64,000 bases of DNA from Streptomyces caatingaensis. Its GTDB lineage: Bacteria; Actinomycetota; Actinomycetes; Streptomycetales; Streptomycetaceae. Location of the stretch: the NCBI RefSeq assembly GCF_001187435.1, contig NZ_LFXA01000007.1, positions 124,001 through 188,000 on the forward strand, written 5' to 3'. Under the pieces are notes generated by a model, which ran no database searches, was not told where the DNA came from, and saw nothing but the letters and a program-made list of their open reading frames with translations. This document shows, one piece after another, positions 9,267 to 17,049 of the stretch; positions within the stretch are counted from its first letter, which is position 1; every line of letters begins with the position of its first letter. Both the position numbers and the translations under genes were made by a program.

Positions 9267-9374
9267 TCAGAGGAGCTGCTTGCCGCCGAGCACGTCCTTC
9301 GGGCCGGTGTTCTTGATGCCGGTCACCTTGCGGAAGCTGCCGGCCTTGGCGACGGTGGGACGCTCGTACGTCAT
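9267..9374 (-). CDS. Lasso peptide precursor (A peptide), lagmysin-like core
   Basis: 35-residue precursor with ATG at 9374 and GAAGGAG 7 nt upstream. The leader (MTYERPTVAKAGSFRKVTG) has the lasso YxxP...GxF motif and a Thr at the -2 position. The predicted core is IKNTGPKDVLGGKQLL, 16 residues, with Ile1 and Asp8 placed for an 8-residue macrolactam ring and an 8-residue tail. It resembles the lagmysin core as I recall it (LAGQGSPDLLGGHSLL) in length, Asp8, the LGG turn and the final LL, but has Ile rather than Leu or Gly at position 1. Confidence 0.9.
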   Translation of the reverse strand: MTYERPTVAKAGSFRKVTGIKNTGPKDVLGGKQLL

Positions 9375-9845
9375 GGCGTTCTCCTTCGGATTCGTCGGGG
9401 ACGAGGCGATCAACAGGCGCCTGTGCGGCGGGCCTTGGGGACTTCTCGCGAAGCGCCCCGAGCGGTGGCCCGCGCACCACCCAAAGTAAGTAGGACAATC
9501 GCAACATCGCAATGAATATGCGGAAGAGGGGAGAGTGCGCCCGAGGCGCGCGCTCGGCGCGTTCCGCCCGTGCGCAAAGCGTTGCGCCCGGGGGGCGTGT
9601 GCCAAGTGCAAGGCGCGGGGATTCGTTTCCCCGGGGCCGTGGGACGCCGTCGCATCAGGCGAAACGGCGCACTCCGCGGCCAAACGTGAATGAATTCCCT
9701 TACCCCTACAAGGAATTGAACCGTCGATTCCTTCGACGGCCCGCCGGCAGGGCGAATCCGGATTACGGCGTGATCAACCGGGGAACCGCGGACGGATCGG
9801 CGAAAGCCGCCGATGCGGGCCTGCCCCCGGGGCTACGATCCGGGG
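9375..9845 (-). promoter_or_regulatory. Intergenic region with lasso operon promoter area
   Basis: About 470 bases without a convincing gene between the lasso precursor and the HNH gene. A relatively AT-rich stretch near 9480-9520 includes a tight direct repeat ATCGCAA-C-ATCGCAA (9499-9513; TTGCGAT on the minus strand) 125 nt before the precursor start, a plausible promoter or activator site. A perfect 7-bp hairpin at 9721-9739 is also present. No exact -10/-35 pair could be assigned. Confidence 0.4.
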
Positions 9846-10178
9846 ATGGGCCGACTGCTCCAACGCCGTCGCATTCTCCGCCGCGACGGAAACTCCTGCT
9901 TCTACTGCGGCACGATCTTCCTCCGCGAAACGGAGATGACCCTCGACCACGTCGTTCCCATATGCCTGCGCCCAAGAGGCGCACCCGGTGGCGTCGTCCT
10001 CGCCTGCGAACCCTGCAACCAGTCGAAAGGCGCCATGTCCCCGGCCGACGTCCTCGCCCTCGCCGGGGCTCCCATACCGCCCGGCCTCGACGAGCTGGAG
10101 CCCGAGCGGGTCCACGCGCTGTTCGTCGCGAGCGTCCGGGGGCGCTTCGAGGCGGGGCTGCGGCCGCGGGCCCGGTGA
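9846..10178 (+). CDS. HNH endonuclease family protein
   Basis: 110-residue protein with the HNH fold: CFYC, then LDHVVP (catalytic Asp-His), then CEPCNQSKG. The two CxxC pairs bind a structural zinc and the DH...N residues would bind the catalytic metal. The ATG at 9846 gives the core domain; an in-frame upstream start at 9813 is also possible. The length and lack of other domains match small stand-alone HNH proteins common in Streptomyces. There is no restriction methyltransferase or phage gene nearby, so its target is unknown. Confidence 0.8.
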   Translation: MGRLLQRRRILRRDGNSCFYCGTIFLRETEMTLDHVVPICLRPRGAPGGVVLACEPCNQSKGAMSPADVLALAGAPIPPGLDELEPERVHALFVASVRGRFEAGLRPRAR

Positions 10179-10357
10179 CGGGGCCGGGGCGACTCCCCGG
10201 AGCACGCGACGGCCCGCCCGCCGCACCCCGAGGGCGCGGGCCCGGAATCCGGATCGCTCACGAGCACTCCGCCGAGGGCGGGGCCCATGGGGCGCCCGGG
10301 ACGATGACGAATCGCCGATCGGCTGCCGGCGCCGGACGTCCTCCGTACCCTGATCCC

Positions 10358-10522
10358 ATGCCCCCACCACCCTCGGCCCAGTCGCGTCCCGAGGAGATCA
10401 ACGAGGCGATCCGCGCCTTCCTCACCGACCGCGACGGCCGCCCCCTGACCCTCGCCGAGCGCCGCCAGTACGAGATCCTCCGGTCGCAGTGGCTGGACGC
10501 GGTGCGCCGGAGGCGTCATTGA
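10358..10522 (+). CDS. Small hypothetical protein
   Basis: 54-residue protein: a Pro-rich start, then a helical segment (EEINEAIRAFLTD, LTLAERRQYEILRSQWLDA) and a basic tail. Its composition and codon use are coding-like, and short proteins of this type occur in Streptomyces genomes. Function unknown. It stands alone after the HNH gene with a 180-nt gap. Confidence 0.55.
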   Translation: MPPPPSAQSRPEEINEAIRAFLTDRDGRPLTLAERRQYEILRSQWLDAVRRRRH

Positions 10523-10724
10523 ACCCGAACGCCGCGTGCCGCCGCCTTCTCCCTGCCCACGAGGACGTGGGGCCCGGTCGTGCTCCTTGACGTCGGCCTG
10601 GGAGCGTACGGCGAAGAAGCCGACGAGCGCCACGACGTGGTGTCCACCGCACCGACCCGAGCGGGGTTGTCGGCCGGCGACGCCGTTCGTCGACGGCCGC
10701 CCCGCGGGCGTCGCGGCGGGAGGG

Positions 10725-11732
10725 TCAGCGGCCGGCCAGCCACCCCGACGCACCGGCCAGCGCGATCAGTCCGCAGATCGTGAAGTTGACCAGCTTGTGC
10801 TGGAGGAAGACGGCCACGAACTCCCGTATCGTCGCGCTCGGCCAGAAGTACGCGGCCGTCGGGGAGCCGACGACCTGGCCGTTGACGCCGGTCTTGCGGG
10901 CCATCAGGGCGGCGCGGAAGGCGTGGTAGTTGTTGGTGACGATGACGCACCGGTAGTCCGGGAGCGCGGCCGACATGATGGCCTTGCTGTAGGCGGGGTT
11001 CTCCTCGGTGGTGCGGGAGCGGTCCTCGCGCAGGAGGTGTTCGGCGGGGAAGCCGCGCTCCGTGAGGTAGTCCGCCATCGCGTGGGACTCGGGCAGCTTC
11101 TCGTCGGGGCCCTGGCCGCCGGACGTGATGAGGACGGGGGGCTTGCCGCGCGCGGCCTGCGCCTCGTAGACCTGGCGGCCGCGCTCCAGCCGGCCGGCGA
11201 GCAGCGGCGGGACGCGCTCGCCGCCGATCAGGCCCGACCCGAGGACGACCACGAAGTCCGCGTCGCGGCGCGGCCGCATCCGCCCGTAGAGGAACGCGTA
11301 GCCGATGAAGCAGAAGAAGAGGAAGGAGACGTAGGCGGCGATCACCAGCGCCGTGCCGACCGCGACACCCAGCCCCCAGGAGTGGGTGACGAACGCCGCC
11401 ACCAGCAGCCCGATCAGACCGAAGATGCCGAGGCCGAGGAGGAAGGAGAGCAGGTTCTTCGGGCTGCGCCCCTCCTTGCGGATCATCTTCACGCCGTTGG
11501 CGATCAGCAGCGCGGGGAGGATGAACGCGCCGAGGAACGGCACCAGCAGCACGAGCGCCACCAGGACCTCGGCCGCCCCCGGGTGCCCGCGGTGCGCGAC
11601 CGCGGTCAGCGCGAAGAGCAGGGATATACAGGCGAGTCCCAGATGGACGGCGTTGCTGAAACGCCGTCGGTCGCGCAGCACGCCGACGGCGAAGAGGACG
11701 AGGAACAGGGCTGCTGGTGCATAGGCGATCAC
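10725..11732 (-). CDS. YdcF/SanA-like (DUF218) membrane protein
   Basis: 335 residues with about five hydrophobic segments in the N-terminal half and a cytoplasmic or extracytoplasmic DUF218 domain (about residues 160-310): VVLGSGLIGG, ITSGGQGPDE, LREDRSRTTEEN and VTNNYHAFRA. Family members (SanA, ElyC) affect envelope integrity, but the reaction is not known. The GTG start at 11732 overlaps the upstream GNAT stop by GTGA, so the two genes are translationally coupled. A final hydrophobic segment precedes the C-terminus. Confidence 0.8.
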   Translation of the reverse strand: MIAYAPAALFLVLFAVGVLRDRRRFSNAVHLGLACISLLFALTAVAHRGHPGAAEVLVALVLLVPFLGAFILPALLIANGVKMIRKEGRSPKNLLSFLLGLGIFGLIGLLVAAFVTHSWGLGVAVGTALVIAAYVSFLFFCFIGYAFLYGRMRPRRDADFVVVLGSGLIGGERVPPLLAGRLERGRQVYEAQAARGKPPVLITSGGQGPDEKLPESHAMADYLTERGFPAEHLLREDRSRTTEENPAYSKAIMSAALPDYRCVIVTNNYHAFRAALMARKTGVNGQVVGSPTAAYFWPSATIREFVAVFLQHKLVNFTICGLIALAGASGWLAGR

Positions 11733-12526
11733 GCCCGCATGGTACGCGGCGACCAGACGTACGGTGTGCTCGTCGTCACCGCGCGGAAGCCCAGCCGGCG
11801 CAGAACGGGCGCGCTGTCGTCCGAGGCGTCCACCTGGAGGTACGTCACGCCGCGCGCGACGGCCAGTCGCGCGCGGGCGGCGACGAGCGCGCGGTAGATC
11901 CCCCGCCGCCGCCAGGCGGCGAGCGTCGAACCGCCCCACAGGCTCGCGATGTCACCGCCCGGGTGGTACACCAGCCAGGCGGCGCACACCACTTCGCCCG
12001 CCGCCTCCGCCACCATGACGACGATGTCGTCCGGCGCGGCGGCGACGCGGGCGATCAGGTCGTCGCCGATCCAGCTCCAGTCCTCCCCCCAGACGTCGGA
12101 CTGCATCGCGGCGATGCGGCGCATGTCCGCGTCCCGCGTGACGCGGCGCAGGACGACGCCGTCGGGGAGGACGGGCGGCGCCGCCACCTCGGCGGCACGT
12201 CCGACGAGGACGGTCTCCGGCTCGTCCGGCACGAACCCGGCGGCCCGCAGCCGCCGCGGCAGGTCCTCCGGCACGTCGTGCGCGTGGAGCTTCCACTCGA
12301 CGGGCTCCCCGCGCGCCGCGTAGAAGTCCCGCTGCCGCACGATCAGTTCGTCCAGCGCGGTCCCGCGCAGCCCCGTGTCGCGCGGCGCCGCCACGAAACC
12401 GCGCACGTCGCCGACGACGCGCAGGACCGGGCCGTCCCGCTCGCAGCGGACGCCGGCGGGGAGGACGGGCGGGGCGCCGCGCATGTGCTCGTCGTAGGCG
12501 GCGAGCAGACGGTCGATGTCGGTCAT
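11729..12526 (-). CDS. GNAT family N-acetyltransferase
   Basis: 265 residues. The N-terminal half (to about residue 125) is a variable substrate domain. The C-terminal half holds the GNAT fold, with the acetyl-CoA-binding stretch AAWRRRGIYRALVAAARA-like at about 205-222 and VDASDDSAPVLRRLGF near the end. The substrate cannot be deduced. It overlaps the YdcF-like gene by 4 nt, so they form a two-gene unit transcribed away from the CHAT gene. Confidence 0.8.
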   Translation of the reverse strand: MTDIDRLLAAYDEHMRGAPPVLPAGVRCERDGPVLRVVGDVRGFVAAPRDTGLRGTALDELIVRQRDFYAARGEPVEWKLHAHDVPEDLPRRLRAAGFVPDEPETVLVGRAAEVAAPPVLPDGVVLRRVTRDADMRRIAAMQSDVWGEDWSWIGDDLIARVAAAPDDIVVMVAEAAGEVVCAAWLVYHPGGDIASLWGGSTLAAWRRRGIYRALVAARARLAVARGVTYLQVDASDDSAPVLRRLGFRAVTTSTPYVWSPRTMRA

Positions 12527-12625
12527 GGGACCGATCCTAGGAGCGGGGGCAAACGGTTTTCCGGCCCCGAAGTCCGCCGGGAGTCGGTACGTTCGGAACG
12601 GGACGGATGACACGGGGGATTCGCC

Positions 12626-14995
12626 GTGGGCGGAGCGACACCATTGCGGCCCGAGGACCGGGCGGCGTTCGAGAGGGTGCTGGACGAGGCGCTGCGGATC
12701 GTGCCGGGGCCGTCGGCGGCGTGGGTGCGGGCGAGCGCGCTGGCCGCGCAGGACGCGATCGCCGCGCGCGCGGACGTCCAGTACCGCCGGTACCGGGCGG
12801 CCGTCGACGCCTCGGCCGAGCGGTCCGCCGAACCGCCGCCCGCCGCCGGGCGGTTGCGCCTCGCGGCGATCGAGGCGGCTCCGCTGGCCGTCGGCGGCAT
12901 CGTCGCCGGCGTCCTGCGGGAGGCCAGTTGGTTCGTGTGGACGGGCCTGCTGCCGGGCGCGCTGCTGACGACGGTGCTGGGGCTGGGGCGCTTCGCGCAG
13001 ACGCGGTCGCGCCGGGCGCCCGCCCCCGACGGCGATGCCGACCACGTGACGGCCGCGCGCGACGCGTGGATGGCGGCTCTGCTGAGGCAGGGGGTGCTGC
13101 CGTTCGTCGCGGAAGCGCTGGACTTGGACGGTCGGGACGGTTGGGGGTATGTGGACTCCGGGCGGCCGGTGAGGCGGCCGGTGGCGCTGCCGAGGGCGGT
13201 CGGGCCGGACGGACCCCTGGTCTCACGACCCCTCGAAGGCTCCCCGCCCCGGCAGGTCGGCCGGTCCGAGGAGCAGGAGGGGCCGGAGGAGCCGGAGTCG
13301 CCGGAGGACTCCTGCGAGGCGGAGGCGCCGGACGCCCCGGAGGAGCCCGAACCCACCCTGCCCCTGAGACCGTCCCCGCCCGAGCACCCCAAGGCCCGCC
13401 TCGCCCCGGCCGGCCCCCGGCCCGAACCCCCGGCGCAGGCGACCGCCCGGCCCATGGGACCGGTCGACGCCGGCAGGCCCGTGCCCGCGCGGACCGGGGG
13501 TTACGGATACCCGGGCTCCGCCCCCGCTCCCGCCCCCGCCCCCCACGACCCCCGCCGCCTCACCGTCGAACTCGCCGAGCAGGCGTCCCCCCACCGCGAC
13601 GTCCCCCTCCACGTCCAGGTCACCCGCGACCTCACCGCCACCACCGCCCCCGGCGTCACCCTCCGCCCCTTCGCCCTCCCGCCCGCCGGCGCCCGGCTGC
13701 TGGTCACCGTGCACGCGCCCGCCCTGCTCGCCCTCGGGGACCTCCAGCAGGAGCTGCTGGTCCCGCCCGGGCGGGACTCCGACGTCCTGCGGTTCGGGCT
13801 GCGCACCACCCGCACCGGGCTGCACACGGTCACCGTGCGGGCGTTCCACGGGGGCACGTTCCTCGGCGAGGCGCGGACGCAGATCTCCGTCGAGGAGGGG
13901 ACGCCGACGCGGGACGGGCCGGCGCGCGAGGCCGTGCTGCCGACGGTGGCGTTCGACCCGGGCGAGGTGACGCTCCAGGTGCTCAGGGGCGCCGACGGCG
14001 CCTACACCTTCCAGCTCCTCAGCGAACGGTGCTACGCGCCCGAGTCGTTCCGCCTGCTCGGCGGCGACTCGCGGGGCCCGACCGAGCGGATCTACGACGA
14101 GCTGCGCAAGATGGCGGCGGCGGCCGGGAAGGCCGGCCGCGAGGAGGGCGACGCGGCACGCAGACGGCTGCGCAACCTGGGCGTGCAGCTGTGGTCGGCG
14201 GCCGTGCCGGACGCCGTGCGGCGGCAGTTCTGGGCCGAGGCCGGGCGGATCGCGTCGTTCACCGTCCTCGGCGAACACGACCTGGTCCCCTGGGAGTTGC
14301 TGTACCCGCTGGACGGCGGCGACGAGGGCGACGGCTTCCTCGCCGAGTGGCTGCCGGTGGTGCGCCGCGTGTTCGGGCAGGAGCGGGTCAGGGAGCTCCG
14401 CCTGCCGCGCGCCACCTACGTCGTGCCGCCCGGCTCGCCCGTCGACGCCGCGCGCGAGGTGGAGAAGGTGCGGCGGGCGCTGGGCGGCGGGGTCGCGGAC
14501 GGCGGGGTGCTGGCCGCGCGCGCGGCCGTCGGCGACCTGATCGACGAAGGGCTGTCCGGCCTGCTCCACTTCGCCTGCCACAACGCCTTCACCGGCGCCG
14601 GTTCGTCCGTGAAGATGAGCGACGGCGCCTTCGACCCGATCGACCTCGCCTACGCGACGCAGTCCGGCGCGCTGCGCGGCACGCGCCCGCTGGTGTTCTT
14701 CAACGCCTGCCGCAGCGCGGGCCGGATCGACTGGTTCGCCGGCGGTCTGGGGTGGGCGCCGCAGTTCCTGCGGGCGGGCGCGGGCGCGTTCGTCGGGACG
14801 CTGTGGCCGGTCCGTTCGGACTCGGCGCTGGAGTTCGCGGACGCCTTCTACGGCGGCCTGGTCGCCGGGCGGGCCACGCTGGGCCAGGCGTCGCTGCGGG
14901 CCCGCCGGTCCGTCCGGGACCACGAGGGCGGCGACCCGACCTGGCTGGCCTACGCGGTCTACGGCTCGCCCGCGGCCCGCGTCCTCAACTCCTAG
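12626..14995 (+). CDS. Membrane-anchored CHAT-domain protein (caspase-like)
   Basis: 789 residues from a GTG start. Layout: a helical N-terminus with two likely membrane segments around residues 85-135; an acidic then Pro-rich linker (about 200-310); a beta-rich domain (about 310-430); and a C-terminal CHAT domain (about 470-789). The CHAT domain has the His motif LLHFACHNAF (His652) and the Cys motif VFFNACRSAG (Cys695), so the caspase-like dyad is intact. CHAT proteases elsewhere cut partner effectors in programmed death or defence. The next gene, 14 nt downstream with its own ribosome site, encodes a serine hydrolase that is a candidate partner. Confidence 0.85.
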   Translation: MGGATPLRPEDRAAFERVLDEALRIVPGPSAAWVRASALAAQDAIAARADVQYRRYRAAVDASAERSAEPPPAAGRLRLAAIEAAPLAVGGIVAGVLREASWFVWTGLLPGALLTTVLGLGRFAQTRSRRAPAPDGDADHVTAARDAWMAALLRQGVLPFVAEALDLDGRDGWGYVDSGRPVRRPVALPRAVGPDGPLVSRPLEGSPPRQVGRSEEQEGPEEPESPEDSCEAEAPDAPEEPEPTLPLRPSPPEHPKARLAPAGPRPEPPAQATARPMGPVDAGRPVPARTGGYGYPGSAPAPAPAPHDPRRLTVELAEQASPHRDVPLHVQVTRDLTATTAPGVTLRPFALPPAGARLLVTVHAPALLALGDLQQELLVPPGRDSDVLRFGLRTTRTGLHTVTVRAFHGGTFLGEARTQISVEEGTPTRDGPAREAVLPTVAFDPGEVTLQVLRGADGAYTFQLLSERCYAPESFRLLGGDSRGPTERIYDELRKMAAAAGKAGREEGDAARRRLRNLGVQLWSAAVPDAVRRQFWAEAGRIASFTVLGEHDLVPWELLYPLDGGDEGDGFLAEWLPVVRRVFGQERVRELRLPRATYVVPPGSPVDAAREVEKVRRALGGGVADGGVLAARAAVGDLIDEGLSGLLHFACHNAFTGAGSSVKMSDGAFDPIDLAYATQSGALRGTRPLVFFNACRSAGRIDWFAGGLGWAPQFLRAGAGAFVGTLWPVRSDSALEFADAFYGGLVAGRATLGQASLRARRSVRDHEGGDPTWLAYAVYGSPAARVLNS

Positions 14996-15009
14996 GGAAC
15001 GGAAGGCAC

Positions 15010-16167
15010 ATGGACGATCCGGTCTTCGTCATCCACGGCGTCGGCAACCGCGACGAGGAGGGCTTCGCCCGCACCGTCGCCGGGCTGCGGGCCGCCACCG
15101 GCCTCGGCCTCGTCCCCGTGTACTGGGGCGACCTCGGGGCCGACGACCGTTACGTGGACCTCGCGCTGCCGCGGCGCACCCCGCCGGACACCGGGCTGCG
15201 GGACGAGGCCGGCGCGCCGCCGGACCCGGAGACCGCGGCCGTCCTGGAGTCCGTCCTCGACGCCCCCGCTCCGCCGGACGCCGAGGAGCCGCCGCCCGCC
15301 CTCGCGGACGCGCTCCGGGCGGGGCTGGAGAACAACGACGACGGCCTCCGGGGGCCCGGCGGGCCGGACCCCGACGACGTCCTGGCCGAGCTGGCGGAAC
15401 TCTGGCCCGAGGCCCGGTGGTTGAGCCGCGTGGACGACCCGGGGCTCCTGCGCGCGGCGGGCACGGCCCTCGCCGCGGCCGTCACGGAGGAGGACGACTC
15501 CTGGGACGGGCTGCGCGGCGGCGGGGACGGACGGCTGCGCGCCCTGCTCCGCCGGCGGCTGCGCGACCTGGACCGCGTCGCGGGCGCCGCCGTCGAGGCC
15601 GTGGCGGGCCGCGTCAACCGCCAACTGCGCGCCCACTACGGCCCGGGCGCCACCCGCTTCCTCGGCGACGTGCTCGTCTACCAGCGTCACCGCGCCGCGG
15701 TCCACGCCCGGATCCGGGAGCGGATCGCGGCGGTCGACCCGGAGCTGGGCGGCGGGCCGGAGCGCCCGGTGCGCGTGGTGGCGCACAGCCTCGGCGGGGT
15801 GATCGCCGTCGACATGGCCACGGCCGGGGAGCCGCTGTGGACGTCGTCCCTCCTCACCTTCGGCTCCCAGCCCGCCTACTTCCACCTGTGCGACCCGAGG
15901 GGCGGGCAGCTCTCGCCGTACGCCGGCGAGGAGTCGGTCGCCCTGCCCCGGTCGCTCGCCCGCTGGACGAACCTCTGGCAGCCGCTCGACCCGCTCGCCT
16001 TCGCGGCCTCCCGCGTCTTCCGCCTCGCCGACGGGACGCCGCCCGCCGACGTCGCGCTGCCGCACACGATCGGCGCCGGACTGTGGACGCACTCGGCCTA
16101 CTGGCGGCTGCCGGAGGTCGCGGAGGCGGTGCGCGAGGCGTTCGCCGTGCCGGCCGGCCGCGGCTAG
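15010..16167 (+). CDS. Alpha/beta hydrolase, lipase-like, partner of the CHAT protein
   Basis: 385 residues. An N-terminal strand FVIHGVGNRDEEGF (oxyanion region) and the nucleophile elbow VVAHSLGGVI (Ser260) mark an alpha/beta hydrolase. A likely catalytic His lies in the C-terminal PHTIGAGLWTHSAYW region. A long acidic, low-complexity insert (about residues 55-135) separates the first strands from the catalytic core. No signal peptide, so it is cytoplasmic. GGAACGGAAGG lies just before the ATG, 14 nt after the CHAT stop. Substrate unknown; a lipid or ester is likely. Pairing with CHAT suggests regulated activation, which is inference. Confidence 0.8.
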   Translation: MDDPVFVIHGVGNRDEEGFARTVAGLRAATGLGLVPVYWGDLGADDRYVDLALPRRTPPDTGLRDEAGAPPDPETAAVLESVLDAPAPPDAEEPPPALADALRAGLENNDDGLRGPGGPDPDDVLAELAELWPEARWLSRVDDPGLLRAAGTALAAAVTEEDDSWDGLRGGGDGRLRALLRRRLRDLDRVAGAAVEAVAGRVNRQLRAHYGPGATRFLGDVLVYQRHRAAVHARIRERIAAVDPELGGGPERPVRVVAHSLGGVIAVDMATAGEPLWTSSLLTFGSQPAYFHLCDPRGGQLSPYAGEESVALPRSLARWTNLWQPLDPLAFAASRVFRLADGTPPADVALPHTIGAGLWTHSAYWRLPEVAEAVREAFAVPAGRG

Positions 16168-16170
16168 CCG

Positions 16171-17013
16171 CTAGCCGAGCTCCAGGCTCGCCACCGCGTA
16201 CACCTCCCCCAGCCGCGTCTCCGGCGCCGTCCCCGCGTACATGCGGGTGGTCGAGAAGCCCGCCTCGTAACCGCGGTCGCGGACCAGGGCGGTGGCGGAG
16301 GCGTTGGGCTCCGGCACGTCGAGGTGGACGGCCTCCTCGGCGGAGAGGTGGGCGGTGAGGGAGTCGAGGAGGGCCTCGGCGTCCTCGCGGGTGTCCGCGC
16401 ACAGGGGGCCGACGCGGTGGCCCTCCCGGGCGGGGCGCAGGACGCCGTAGCCGGTGACGCGGCCGTCGCGCAGGCGCAGCCGGGCGGTGCGGCCGGGGGC
16501 GGCGAGCCAGCGGGAGAGGAAGGCGCGGCGGTCGGCGGGGAAGGAGCGGCGGTCGTAGGCGGCGACCGCGTCGAGGTGGGAGGGGGAGAAGGGGACGACG
16601 TCGGCCGGTGCGGGGGCGCCCGAAGGGCGGCCGGACCAGCGGACGGTGGAGTGGGCCGGGACGAAGCCGGAGCGCCGGTAGGTCTCGCGCTGCGCGGGGA
16701 CGGCGTCCAGGCCCACCGTGCGGCTGCCGGCGTGCGGGAAGGCGGCGCGCCAGGTGGCCAGGCCCAGGCCGCGGCCGCGGTGGCCGGGCGCGACGAGGTA
16801 GAAGCCGAGGAAGGCGTAGTCGGGGGAGTGGTTGGCGATGGAGATGGAGGAGAGGATGCGGCCGTCGTCGTCGCGGCCGACGAAGAAGCCGGCCGGGTCG
16901 GTGGGCAGGAAGCAGGCCGCGTCCCCGTGCCCGGGGTTCCAGCCCTCCGCGTCCGTCCAGGCCACGATCCGCTGCCAGTCGTCGAGCGTGGCGGGGGTGA
17001 GGGTGATGCTCAT
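16171..17013 (-). CDS. GNAT acetyltransferase with second C-terminal GNAT-like domain
   Basis: 280 residues. The N-terminal GNAT domain has LGFYLVAPGHRGRGLGLATW (acetyl-CoA loop, residues about 65-90). The C-terminal half resembles the second domain of two-domain GNATs such as YitH. AAGGACAA precedes the ATG at 17013. It reads convergently with the CHAT-hydrolase pair and ends 3 nt from it. The substrate is not evident; the gene is a stand-alone or is co-transcribed with the permease upstream (36-nt gap). Confidence 0.82.
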   Translation of the reverse strand: MSITLTPATLDDWQRIVAWTDAEGWNPGHGDAACFLPTDPAGFFVGRDDDGRILSSISIANHSPDYAFLGFYLVAPGHRGRGLGLATWRAAFPHAGSRTVGLDAVPAQRETYRRSGFVPAHSTVRWSGRPSGAPAPADVVPFSPSHLDAVAAYDRRSFPADRRAFLSRWLAAPGRTARLRLRDGRVTGYGVLRPAREGHRVGPLCADTREDAEALLDSLTAHLSAEEAVHLDVPEPNASATALVRDRGYEAGFSTTRMYAGTAPETRLGEVYAVASLELG

Positions 17014-17049
17014 GGCGTTGTCCTTCGTGTTCCTTCGGGTGCGACGTGT

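Noticed and set aside
12607..16167. A single 1186-residue open frame on the plus strand across the CHAT and hydrolase genes
   Set aside because: It is the GC-frame shadow of the CHAT gene joined to the true hydrolase frame at its end; the first part is Arg/Gly-rich without motifs, and the two real genes have their own starts.
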